Origin: Comamonadaceae bacterium
Lineage (GTDB): Bacteria > Pseudomonadota > Gammaproteobacteria > Burkholderiales > Burkholderiaceae_C
Length of the DNA stretch: 13,487 nucleotides
Direction: 5' to 3'
Assembly: GCA_947460065.1 (NCBI GenBank)
Contig: CANHGF010000025.1
Span: forward strand, 1-13,487
Shown here: in pieces, positions 1 to 7,672 of the stretch
Numbering within the stretch: position 1 is the stretch's first letter
Layout of the letters: every line of letters begins with the position of its first letter
Program-made: the position numbers and the translations under genes
Notes under the pieces: generated by a model
Databases searched by the model: none
What the model was told of the DNA's origin: nothing
What the model saw: the letters and a program-made list of their open reading frames with translations, nothing else

Positions 1-132
1 GCCATCAGCGTCTACGAGGCCCTGCGCGATGCGGTGGCCAGCACGCTGCCAGCGGGGCAGCAGGTTAATCTGGCGGCACCGGCCACGGCGGAGAACGTGC
101 TGAGGGCCATCAAGGGCTGGGCCGATCGCTAG
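1..132 (+). CDS. xdhB: Xanthine dehydrogenase molybdopterin-binding subunit, C-terminal end (partial)
   Basis: Frame 1 is open from the first base to TAG at 130-132 and encodes 43 residues that begin AISVYEALRDAVAS and end with APATAENVLRAIKGWADR. This matches the usual C-terminal end of the large molybdenum-cofactor subunit of bacterial xanthine dehydrogenase, where a conserved AISV-EALRDAV helix is followed by a LAAPATPE-VL-A segment. The enzyme oxidises hypoxanthine and xanthine to urate in the cytoplasm. The identification rests on this short tail plus the neighbours: xdhC and a urate hydroxylase lie just beyond on the opposite strand. Only the end is visible, so nothing can be said about the active site or start. 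Another member of the xanthine oxidase family (for example an aldehyde oxidase) cannot be strictly excluded. Confidence 0.75.
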   Translation, partial: AISVYEALRDAVASTLPAGQQVNLAAPATAENVLRAIKGWADR

Positions 133-178
133 CCTTGCCGCGGAATTTGGCAATGGCCTGGCTGCGTGGTCTCGTTCT

Positions 179-267
179 GTGGGAGCCGCGCCCTCGCGGC
201 GATGCGGCGCTGCATGGGCAGTGGCGCCTGTATCGAAGGCCGCATCGTGCCGGGGCGGCACTCCCAC
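179..267 (+). repeat. REPIN-like REP doublet, copy A1
   Basis: An 89-nt element opens with GTGGGAGCCGCGCCCTCGCG and closes with the inverted terminus CTCCCAC. The left arm is an internal hairpin (CCGCG CCCT CGCGG). The right arm, read in reverse complement, is GTGGGAGTGCCGCCCCGGCA. It has the same length and arm order as the copy at 3515-3603 and is the reverse-orientation relative of the copies at 7402-7571. The 5' GTGG/GTAG tetranucleotide followed by an imperfect palindrome is the known signature of REP sequences mobilised by REP-associated tyrosine transposases; a pair facing each other is a REPIN. It lies between the convergent xdhB and puuD ends, where it could act as a bidirectional transcription barrier (inference). 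Confidence 0.75.
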
Positions 268-326
268 AGGGCTGATGACCCACGAAGGCCAAGGGTGCTC
301 CGGCAGCCGCTGGCGGCCCCCTGTGT

Positions 327-1526
327 TTACTTCGAGCTTGCGCCCTGCTCAAACCACCGTCCGATCAGCGCCCGCTCCTCGTCGGTGATGCCGGTGCTGT
401 TGTTCATCGGCATGATTTTGCTCACCACCACCTGTTGGTAGATGGCCTGGGCATTGCGCTGGGCTGCCTCTGCCGAGTCCACACGAACGTTTTTCATCTG
501 CACCTGCTCGCCGTGGCACATGTAGCAGCGCTGGGCCAGCACCGGCTGAATCTGGGTGTAGACCACCGGGGTGGCGCTGGCCTGGGTGGCGGCCGGAGGG
601 GCTGGCTTGAGCCAGGCGATCACGCCCACGAGCACGGCTATACCTACCAGCGCGTAGGGCAGGGGCTGTTTGTTGCGGCCGAGCTTGTAGCCGTGGCGCA
701 GCACAAAAAACTGGCGGATGGCCGCGCCGGCGAACATCATCAGAATCAGGATCAGCCAGTTTTGCGGATGGTTCCAGGTGAAGCTGTAGTGGTTGCTCAG
801 CATGGCAAAGATGACGGGCAGCGTGAAATACGTGTTGTGTACGCTGCGCTGCTTGCCGCGCATGCCGTGGATCGGATCGACCGGCTCGCCCGCCTTGATG
901 GCAGCCACCACGGTACGCTGGCCCGGGATGATCCAGAAAAACACATTGGCGCTCATCGCCGTGGCGATCATCGCGCCCACCAGCAAGAAGGCAGCGCGGC
1001 CGGCAAACCACTGGCAGGCCAGCCAGGAGGCCAGGCAGATCAGTACCAGCACGCTCGCGCCAATCCAGGCCTCGCCGTTCTTGCGTTGGGTAAACACCCG
1101 GCAGATCAGGTCGTAGAGCAGCCAGAACACGGCCAAAAAGGCCAGCGCCACACAGCCGGCAGCGGCCGGCGACCAGTCCATCTTGGACTTGTCGATCAGG
1201 TAGGTGCCGGCCTGCCAGAGGTAGGAGACCGAAAACAGCGCGATGCCCGACAGCCAGGTGCTGTAGCTCTCCCAATAGAACCAGTGCAGATGCGGCGGCA
1301 ATTGCGGTGGGCGCACCGCGTACTTGACCGGGTGATAAAAGCCCCCGCCATGCACCGCCCACAACTCGCCGGTGGCGCCTTCGGCGCGCAGCTTGTCGTC
1401 CTGCGGCGTGGTCAGCGAGGAGTCGAGAAAAACAAAGTAGAAGGAGGAGCCAACCCAGGCAATGGCGGTAATGACGTGCAGCCAGCGGAGCAGCAGATTG
1501 GCCCAGTCGAGAACATAGCTTTCCAT
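327..1526 (-). CDS. puuD: PuuD, membrane urate hydroxylase with C-terminal cytochrome c domain
   Basis: The gene encodes 399 residues. About eight hydrophobic segments span residues 10-315, starting with LLLRWLHVITAIAWVGSSF and ending with a helix near LVGIAVLVGVIAWL. A periplasmic mono-haem cytochrome c domain follows, with CYMCH at residues 334-338 and a likely axial Met in KIMPMNN near residue 372. This is the layout of PuuD, which oxidises urate to 5-hydroxyisourate and passes electrons to the respiratory chain rather than to oxygen. ATG at 1526 was chosen because AAGGA sits about six bases upstream and the protein then starts MESYVLDWANLL, as in the family; an ATG 33 nt further upstream lacks this support. 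It lies about 200 nt downstream of xdhC on the same strand, and urate is the product of xanthine dehydrogenase, so the step fits. A palindrome at 1687-1700 may control it. Confidence 0.93.
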   Translation of the reverse strand: MESYVLDWANLLLRWLHVITAIAWVGSSFYFVFLDSSLTTPQDDKLRAEGATGELWAVHGGGFYHPVKYAVRPPQLPPHLHWFYWESYSTWLSGIALFSVSYLWQAGTYLIDKSKMDWSPAAAGCVALAFLAVFWLLYDLICRVFTQRKNGEAWIGASVLVLICLASWLACQWFAGRAAFLLVGAMIATAMSANVFFWIIPGQRTVVAAIKAGEPVDPIHGMRGKQRSVHNTYFTLPVIFAMLSNHYSFTWNHPQNWLILILMMFAGAAIRQFFVLRHGYKLGRNKQPLPYALVGIAVLVGVIAWLKPAPPAATQASATPVVYTQIQPVLAQRCYMCHGEQVQMKNVRVDSAEAAQRNAQAIYQQVVVSKIMPMNNSTGITDEERALIGRWFEQGASSK

Positions 1527-1686
1527 GCGGATTCCTTGAAGTGCGGCCCCGTCAGGCACGGCAGGCCCAGGACGGCATCGACACTGGCGGTCCCCACCAC
1601 TGCGGGCGCTGTGGGAAACCTAGGAACCGCGACAGCAACATCGGCATCCCGGTCGGGACGCGCGGCGGGCTCCGCTGCGGCGGGGC

Positions 1687-1700
1687 AAGTGTATACAGTT
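1687..1700. promoter_or_regulatory. Candidate operator, palindrome AAGTGTATACAGTT
   Basis: The core TGTATACA (1690-1697) is a perfect 8-bp palindrome. With flanks AAG/GTT, 12 of 14 bases are symmetric. It is an AT-rich island in very GC-rich DNA and lies in the xdhC-puuD gap, about 160 nt upstream of the puuD start on the minus strand. GTATAC-centred palindromes are typical operators of GntR/FadR-type repressors. Assigning a regulator here is inference; no regulator gene is in the window. I saw no second copy in the window. Confidence 0.4.
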
Positions 1701-1727
1701 CGTGCTCGGCGGTCCAGCGGCCCTTGC

Positions 1728-2552
1728 TCAGCCCGCAGCGCGCCGCATCAGCAGCTGTGCCGCTACCGCCACTGCAATCACTTCCGGCTCCTTGCCCTCG
1801 ATGCCAGCCACGCCTATCGGGCAGGTGATGTGGCTCAGCGCAGCCTCGCTATGGCCGCGGGCCTGCAGCCGGTGGCGGAACATGGCCCATTTGGTCTGGC
1901 TGCCGATCAGGCCCACAAAGGGCAGGTCGCCTTGCTCGCGCTGGCGCAATAGGCACTGATGGACGATGTCCAGATCTTCCGCATGGCTAAAGCTCATGAT
2001 CAGCACCTGCGAGCCGGCCGGCAAGTCCTGCACTGCCCGCTCGACCGGCTGCGAGTGTTCGCAGCGTACCCGCGCCGGCAGGCCGTCCGGGAACACGCTG
2101 TCGCGGCTGTCGACCCAGGTCAGGGCATAGGGCAGCGTCAGCATGACCCGAACAATGGCCTGGCCCACATGGCCGCCGCCGAACAAGGCCAGTTGTGTCA
2201 GAGGGGCTTGCAGCTTGTGCAGCCATTCGCTGCCTGCCTGCAGCGTAGGCGCAAGGCGTTCGAACCGCAGCTCCATGGCGCCGCCGCAGCATTGACCCAG
2301 CGACGGCCCGAGTGCATGGCGCTGGGTTTGCGCCGGCGCTGTAGGGTCTGCCAGCAAGGCCCGCGCCTGGGCGATGGCTCGCCACTCCAGCTGGCCGCCG
2401 CCTATGGTGCCGATCACGGTGCTTTCGAACACCGCCATCCAGGTACCCGCCTCGCGCGGTACCGAGCCCTGGGTCTGGGTGACGGTGACCAGTACCGCTG
2501 TCTTATGGGTCAGTTCCCTTTGCAAATGGGCGATCAAATCGGCGGTACTCAT
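1728..2552 (-). CDS. xdhC: XdhC, xanthine dehydrogenase maturation factor
   Basis: The gene encodes 274 residues. XdhC binds molybdenum cofactor, promotes its sulfuration and delivers it to the XdhB subunit in the cytoplasm. Family landmarks in order are GSVPREAGTWM (residues 29-39), GTIGGGQLEW (48-57), LGPSLGQCCGGAMEL with the paired Cys (81-95), a Rossmann glycine motif LALFGGGHVG (121-130), then GLIGSQTKW and the closing CPIG-AGIEGKEPEVIAVA-AAQLL. Length is normal for the family. ATG at 2552 gives the expected MSTADLIAHLQREL start. The reading frame stays open upstream to 3023, but that stretch is a Gly/Ala-rich shadow of the proline-rich gene on the other strand. No strong ribosome binding site is visible. 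It is upstream of puuD on the same strand and opposite to xdhB, so it is not in the xdhB transcript. Confidence 0.93.
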   Translation of the reverse strand: MSTADLIAHLQRELTHKTAVLVTVTQTQGSVPREAGTWMAVFESTVIGTIGGGQLEWRAIAQARALLADPTAPAQTQRHALGPSLGQCCGGAMELRFERLAPTLQAGSEWLHKLQAPLTQLALFGGGHVGQAIVRVMLTLPYALTWVDSRDSVFPDGLPARVRCEHSQPVERAVQDLPAGSQVLIMSFSHAEDLDIVHQCLLRQREQGDLPFVGLIGSQTKWAMFRHRLQARGHSEAALSHITCPIGVAGIEGKEPEVIAVAVAAQLLMRRAAG

Positions 2553-2685
2553 GGCGATCAATATGTGCAGGCCCCATTGTTTTTTTGTGGGCAAAGCAGA
2601 GACAATGCTGCTCCAGAGGGGATGCGGAGCCACGCTCGCGCCGAGCGCGGTTCCTTGACGCAAGCATAGCCTAGCGAAGAAAGGC

Positions 2686-3444
2686 ATGATGACTCTGAAC
2701 TCCATTGAGCCGCGCCACCGGGCCGGCCTGCTGCGCACCGTGCAGCGCAGTGCTGTCGCTGCCTTCTTGCTGGCCCTGGCGGCCTGCACCACGACGCCAC
2801 CTCCACCGCCACTGCCACCGCCTCCGCCCCTGCCATCGCCGCCCGCTCCTTCCTCGGTCATGCCTGCGCCTGTCGCAGCGCAACCGACTCCTTTGCCGCC
2901 CGTGGTTGTGGTGACGCCGCCGCCGGTGGCGGTCATTACGCCGCCTGCCCCCGCTGCGCCGCCTGAGCCGCTGGTGGTCGCCCCGCCTGTGGCGCAAGAG
3001 CCGCTGCAGATCGCCGCAGCCACCTCGGCCCGCGATTACCGGTCTTACGGCGCCAAGCACCTGTACGAGCGGCACCGCGACCGCATCTTCAAGGGCAAGA
3101 TGCCGCCACTTTTGTATGCGGTCGGCGTCCTGAACGTGACTCTTGATAACCGGGGCAGCGTGCGGCGAATTGAATGGATGCGTGAGCCCAAGCATGCGCC
3201 CGAAGTAGTGGCCGAAATTGAGCGCATGGTGCGCGCCGCCGCGCCTTTTCCAGCCCCGGTGCGCCTGGGCGGGGTGATCTACACCGACGTCTGGTTGTGG
3301 GACAAAAGCGGCCGCTTCCAGCTCGACACCTTGACCGAAGGTCAGTTATCGGCGCTGCCGCCATCGACGCCCGCCTCAAACTCCCCGGTCAAGACCGTGG
3401 CCGAGCGTAAACGCCCTCCGGCTAAAAAAGCGACGGCCCCCTAA
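2686..3444 (+). CDS. Proline-rich lipoprotein with TonB C-terminal-like domain
   Basis: The gene encodes 252 residues (250 if the second ATG at 2689 is used; the AAGAAAGG ribosome site spaces better for 2689). Residues 20-33 are hydrophobic and lead into LAAC at 31-34, a lipobox with Cys34 as the likely lipidated residue. A periplasm-spanning low-complexity stretch follows, with a Pro run (residues 38-53) and further PP/PA repeats to about residue 110. The C-terminal part (about 118-218) reads like a TonB-C fold: a LYERHRDRIFKGKMPP helix and turn, GVLNVTLDNRGSVRRIEW, a helix ending VRAAAPFPAP, and a last strand YTDVWLWDKSGRFQL. Classical TonB is anchored by a transmembrane helix rather than a lipid, and no exbB/exbD is nearby, so a role in energised uptake is unproven; an envelope-spanning lipoprotein is the safe call. 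The tail is Lys/Pro-rich (ERKRPPAKKATAP). Confidence 0.8.
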   Translation: MMTLNSIEPRHRAGLLRTVQRSAVAAFLLALAACTTTPPPPPLPPPPPLPSPPAPSSVMPAPVAAQPTPLPPVVVVTPPPVAVITPPAPAAPPEPLVVAPPVAQEPLQIAAATSARDYRSYGAKHLYERHRDRIFKGKMPPLLYAVGVLNVTLDNRGSVRRIEWMREPKHAPEVVAEIERMVRAAAPFPAPVRLGGVIYTDVWLWDKSGRFQLDTLTEGQLSALPPSTPASNSPVKTVAERKRPPAKKATAP

Positions 3445-3490
3445 AAATCGGGGCTTAGGCTGTGCTCGCTGCCGAGTTGGTAGGGGGTTG

Positions 3491-3510
3491 TGACGTGACG
3501 TGACGTGATG
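3491..3510 (+). repeat. Short tandem repeat, four TGACG-like pentamers
   Basis: Three perfect TGACG units and one TGATG unit run head to tail immediately before the REPIN copy at 3515. They lie in the non-coding gap after the lipoprotein gene. No function is evident; it is a candidate slippage tract. Confidence 0.6.
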
Positions 3511-3514
3511 TGGG

Positions 3515-3603
3515 GTGGGAGCCGCGCCCTCGCGGCGAGACGGCGTTGGCTTGAGCGCTGCTGCCCTGTTGAAAGTTTCATCGCGCCGGGGCGGCGCTCC
3601 CAC
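3515..3603 (+). repeat. REPIN-like REP doublet, copy A2
   Basis: This 89-nt element has the same length and orientation as the one at 179-267. The first 24 bases of the two copies are identical, starting GTGGGAGCCGCGCCCTCGCG. The right arm ends GGCGCTCCCAC and in reverse complement reads GTGGGAGCGCCGCCCCGGCG. The centre differs between the copies, as expected when arms are under more constraint than the loop. It lies between the convergent lipoprotein and helicase genes. Confidence 0.75.
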
Positions 3604-3613
3604 AGACGGCAGC

Positions 3614-3673
3614 CCTATCGCGCCGGGGCGGCGCACCCTCAGGCAAGGGTCCTATTGCGCCGAGGCTGTCCGC
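3614..3673 (-). repeat. Two decayed REP half-sites
   Basis: After the complete doublet come two further right-arm-like fragments. One at about 3614-3637 contains ATCGCGCCGGGGCGGCGC but has a damaged terminus. One at about 3651-3673 contains ATTGCGCCGAGGC. Read on the minus strand, both resemble the GTAGGAGCGCCGCCC half-element seen at 7501. They look like eroded copies from earlier tandem growth at this site. Boundaries are approximate. Confidence 0.45.
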
Positions 3674-3689
3674 CCGGGATTCAGGCGCT

Positions 3690-5108
<1,419 letters not shown>

Positions 5109-5180
5109 AAGTAGCAGATTGTCTCATCCCCGGGCGGCTCGGCTGTCGCTGCCTTCCAGACGAGCGCAGTCGGCCCAGGC

Positions 5181-5213
5181 TTGGCCCTTAGTTGGCCCTA
5201 AGTCGGCCCTTAG
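5181..5213 (-). repeat. Three 11-nt tandem repeats overlapping the apaH stop
   Basis: On the plus strand the units are TTGGCCCTTAG, TTGGCCCTAAG and TCGGCCCTTAG, end to end. The TAA stop of apaH (5210-5212) lies in the last of these. CTTAG at 5187-5191 and CTAAG at 5198-5202 can pair as a small stem. There is no U-run, so this is not a classical terminator. Confidence 0.7.
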
Positions 5214-6064
5214 TCCGCCGGTTTGCCCCCAGGCATCCCCTCGACGCTGATCAGCTCATAGCCGCCTGGCACCGGTCCCAGGCGGGCGGTCGTTAAGGGC
5301 CCGCCCCAGAGGCAACCCGTGTCCAGGCCCAGGGTGCCCGCGACCATCACCGGCCGGCGCTGGGCTTGAGCCAGCGACAAGGTGGACCAATGGCCAAAGG
5401 CAATCGACTGCCCTTGGGTTCGCCTGTCCGGGGCCTTGAACCAGGGCAGATGCCCAGCCGGCGGCTGATCCGGCGGTGCGGTGCTTTTCATGTCCATCAC
5501 CCCCGAAGGCGTGCAAAAACGCAGCCGCGTCAGGGCGTTGACCACCACCCGCAGCCGGTCCCAGCCCTGCAGACTGTCGTCCCACTGGTCGGGCTGATTG
5601 CCATACATATGCGCCAGAAAATCGGTCCATTGCGGGCTTTGCAGCACTGCCTGCACCTCTGCGGCCAGGGCCAGGGTCTGGGCGCAGTCCCACTCGGGCA
5701 GCACGCCGGCATGCACCATCAGCCAGCCGTGCTCCAGGCGAGCCAGGGGCTGCTGGCGCAGCCAGTCGAGCAGGGGCGCTCTGTCCTGCGCCTGCACGAT
5801 GGGCGCCAGCGTGTCACTCGCGCCGCTGGGGCGCAGACCGCAGGCCACGGCCAGCAGATGCAGGTCGTGGTTGCCCAGCAGCGGCCGGGCGGCGCCTTCT
5901 AGAGCCATCAACCGGCGCAGCACGCCCAGCGAGTCCGGACCGCGGTTGACCAGGTCTCCCAGGGGGAAGAGAGTGTCGCGGCTGGGCGAAAAGTCGACCA
6001 CCTGGAGCAGACGCTCCAAAGGCTGTAGGCAGCCCTGCAAATCCCCAATCAAGTACAGTGCCAT
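5210..6064 (-). CDS. apaH: ApaH, symmetrical bis(5'-nucleosyl)-tetraphosphatase
   Basis: The gene encodes 284 residues. ApaH splits Ap4A into two ADP in the cytoplasm, limiting alarmone build-up and removing Np4 caps from RNA. It belongs to the calcineurin-like metallophosphatase superfamily, and the metal-binding signature is complete: GDLQG (residues 7-11), GDLVNRGPDS (about 42-51), GNHDLHLL (about 69-76), MVHAGVLPEW and FGHWS. The closing LGLDTGCLWGG-LT is specific for ApaH. ATG at 6064 gives MALYLIGDLQGC, the usual family start; an ATG at 6070 adds two residues and a TTG at 6082 adds six, and no clear ribosome site decides between them. The start is only 24 nt from that of the divergent CorC-like gene. 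Unlike in Escherichia coli, no ksgA or apaG is adjacent. Confidence 0.93.
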   Translation of the reverse strand: MALYLIGDLQGCLQPLERLLQVVDFSPSRDTLFPLGDLVNRGPDSLGVLRRLMALEGAARPLLGNHDLHLLAVACGLRPSGASDTLAPIVQAQDRAPLLDWLRQQPLARLEHGWLMVHAGVLPEWDCAQTLALAAEVQAVLQSPQWTDFLAHMYGNQPDQWDDSLQGWDRLRVVVNALTRLRFCTPSGVMDMKSTAPPDQPPAGHLPWFKAPDRRTQGQSIAFGHWSTLSLAQAQRRPVMVAGTLGLDTGCLWGGPLTTARLGPVPGGYELISVEGMPGGKPAD

Positions 6065-6088
6065 GGTCATGATTGTCGCCAAGGCCCG

Positions 6089-7396
6089 ATGGACGTTCTG
6101 CTGATTCTGCTGCTGACGCTGCTCAACGGGGCTTTTGCCATGTCAGAAATGGCGCTGGCCGCCAGCCGCAAGGTGCGTCTGATGGCCGAGGCTGAAGCGG
6201 GCGACAAGGGCGCCCGGGCCGCGCTTGAATTGATGGACAGGCCCACCCAGTTCCTGTCCTCGGTGCAGGTGGGCATCACATCGATCGGCATGCTCAACGG
6301 CATCGTGGGCGAGGCGGCTTTTGCCCAGGGCCTCGGCCTGTGGCTGCAATCCCTGGGCATGCCGGCAGGCGCGGCGGGCATCACCGCCACCGCGCTGGTG
6401 GTGACCATCATTACTTACATCACCATTGTGTTTGGCGAACTGGTGCCCAAGCGCATCGGCCAGCTTTACCCTGAAACGGTGGCTCGGTTGGTATCGCGGC
6501 CCATGCTGGGAGTGGCGGTGGTGGCCCAGCCCTTTGTGCGTCTGTTGTCCTTCAGCACCCAAGCGGTGCTGCGGCTGCTGCGGGTTGACTTCGATGCCAA
6601 GCGCTCGGTCACTGAAGAGGAGATCGCCGCCAGCTTGCAAGAGGGCGTGAGCGCCGGTGTGATCGAGCGGCAGGAGCACCAGATGGTGCAAAACGTGTTT
6701 TTGCTCGACGAGCGGCCGCTGACCTCGATCATGCGCCCGCGTGGCGAAATCGAGTGGCTCGAAGCCTCCGACACGGTTGTGCAGGCGGTGGCCAAGGCTG
6801 GCGCCAGCGGCCATTCCTGGTATCCGGTCTGCCGGGGCGGCCTTGACGATGTGGTGGGTGTGGTCAAGATCGCCGGCCTGCTGAGCACCGGCCCGGCTGC
6901 GCGCGGCAACATGGACCGCATGGATGCCCATGCCCAGCCCGCCGTTTTTGTGCCAGAGACGCTATCGGGCATGGAGTTGCTCGAGCGCTTTCGCTCCGAC
7001 TCCTCGCGCATCCTCATGGTGGTCGACGAATACGGCGTGGTGCAGGGCATGCTGACACCGCTGGACCTGCTCGAAGCCATCACCGGTGAGCTCAAGCCCA
7101 GGGCGCAGGTTGATGCCTGGGCGGTGCAGCGCGCCGATGGATCCTGGCTGCTCGACGGCGTCATGCCCACCTCCGAACTCAAGGCCCGGCTCGATATCCG
7201 CTATCTGCCCCTCGAGGATAAAGGCCGCTACAACACCCTGGCCGGCCTGTTGCTGGCCGTCAGCGGCCGCCTGCTGGCCACCGGTGAGCAGGTGGAAATA
7301 GCTGGCTGGAGCTTCGAGGTGGTCGACCTCGATGGCCGCCGCATCGACAAGGTGATGGCTTGGCCGGTGCCCACTTCCAGCCCCAGCCCCGGGTGA
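6089..7396 (+). CDS. CorC/HlyC-family membrane protein with DUF21, CBS pair and CorC_HlyC domain
   Basis: The gene encodes 435 residues. The N-terminal DUF21 (CNNM-type) domain covers about residues 1-190, with hydrophobic helices at 2-26, about 57-75, 96-118 and 138-165, and the conserved GELVPKRIGQ (116-125) after the third. A CBS pair follows (about 210-335; second repeat around RILMVVDEYGVVQGMLTPLD), then the C-terminal CorC_HlyC domain (about 350-430) ending near GWSFEVVDLDGRRIDKV. Relatives are implicated in magnesium/cobalt efflux or resistance, and CBS domains commonly bind adenine nucleotides. The true substrate cannot be read from sequence. ATG at 6089 has AAGG four bases upstream and gives the family-like start MDVLLILLLTLLNGAFAMSE. 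Its divergent partner apaH destroys Ap4A, an adenine nucleotide; a functional link is speculative. Confidence 0.9.
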   Translation: MDVLLILLLTLLNGAFAMSEMALAASRKVRLMAEAEAGDKGARAALELMDRPTQFLSSVQVGITSIGMLNGIVGEAAFAQGLGLWLQSLGMPAGAAGITATALVVTIITYITIVFGELVPKRIGQLYPETVARLVSRPMLGVAVVAQPFVRLLSFSTQAVLRLLRVDFDAKRSVTEEEIAASLQEGVSAGVIERQEHQMVQNVFLLDERPLTSIMRPRGEIEWLEASDTVVQAVAKAGASGHSWYPVCRGGLDDVVGVVKIAGLLSTGPAARGNMDRMDAHAQPAVFVPETLSGMELLERFRSDSSRILMVVDEYGVVQGMLTPLDLLEAITGELKPRAQVDAWAVQRADGSWLLDGVMPTSELKARLDIRYLPLEDKGRYNTLAGLLLAVSGRLLATGEQVEIAGWSFEVVDLDGRRIDKVMAWPVPTSSPSPG

Positions 7397-7401
7397 GGCC
7401 T

Positions 7402-7472
7402 GTAGGAACGCCGTCTTCGGCACGACAGGCCTTCGATCGTGCCCCGCATCGCTGCGAGGGCGCAGCTCCCAC
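7402..7472 (-). repeat. REPIN-like REP doublet, copy B1
   Basis: A 71-nt element from GTAGGAACGCCGTCTTCGGC to CTCCCAC. It is the first unit of a tandem array with 99-nt spacing. Its right arm in reverse complement, GTGGGAGCTGCGCCCTCGCA, matches the left arm of copies A1 and A2, so it is the same family in the opposite orientation. It starts six bases after the CorC-like gene stop codon. Confidence 0.75.
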
Positions 7473-7500
7473 TGCCCCTTTCCGAGACTGGGGTGACTTT

Positions 7501-7571
7501 GTAGGAGCGCCGCCCTCGGCGCGATGGGCCTTCGATCGTGCCCCGCATCGCCGCGAGGGCGCAGCTCCCAC
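7501..7571 (-). repeat. REPIN-like REP doublet, copy B2
   Basis: A 71-nt element from GTAGGAGCGCCGCCCTCGGC to CTCCCAC, starting exactly 99 nt after copy B1. By my count the two differ at seven of 71 positions, mostly in the first 30 bases. The 28-nt spacers after each begin alike (TGCCCCTT) and then diverge. The core GGCCTTCGAT is also present, reversed, in copy A1 (ATCGAAGGCC). Confidence 0.78.
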
Positions 7572-7599
7572 TGCCCCTTGAAAAGCCTGTGCTTGATTT

Positions 7600-7625
7600 G
7601 TAGGAGCGCCGCCCTCGGCGCGATA
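7600..7625 (-). repeat. REP half-element, third array unit
   Basis: GTAGGAGCGCCGCCCTCGGC followed by GCGAT begins exactly 99 nt after copy B2 and matches it for 25 bases. The sequence then departs, and no right arm follows before the next gene end at 7655. It is a truncated third unit of the array. Confidence 0.72.
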
Positions 7626-7639
7626 GCTCGGCGCGAGGC

Positions 7640-7672
7640 GGCCTCAGCCCGGCCTCAGCCCGGCATCAGCCG
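7640..7672 (-). repeat. Three 11-nt tandem repeats overlapping a stop codon
   Basis: On the plus strand two identical GGCCTCAGCCC units (7640-7650, 7651-7661) are followed by a diverged GGCATCAGCCG (7662-7672). The stop codon of the gene ending at 7655 lies in the middle unit. This is the same unit length and copy number as the unrelated repeat over the apaH stop. Confidence 0.68.

Noticed and set aside
435..1952. 505-residue open frame on the plus strand
   Set aside because: It is the antisense shadow of puuD and part of xdhC. The translation is rich in His, Gln, Gly and Ala with no domain, while the minus strand gives clear family motifs.
2553..2685. Sigma-70 promoters in the xdhC/lipoprotein divergent gap
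   Set aside because: TTGACG at 2655 and a T-run near 2580 caught the eye, but no -10 hexamer lies at proper spacing for either strand.
2553..3023. N-terminal extension of xdhC (open frame to 3023)
   Set aside because: The extra residues are Gly/Ala/Thr runs that mirror the poly-proline codons of the plus-strand lipoprotein gene; XdhC proteins start at the MSTADL-type N-terminus.
3425..3456. Terminator after the lipoprotein gene (CCCC/GGGG stem around the stop)
   Set aside because: The stem is only about five base pairs, includes the stop codon and lacks a following T-run; I do not count it as an intrinsic terminator.
7402..7625. CRISPR array
   Set aside because: The repeats are 71-nt asymmetric inverted doublets with 28-nt spacers, only two complete units, with related copies dispersed at other junctions and no cas genes; a REPIN array explains it better.
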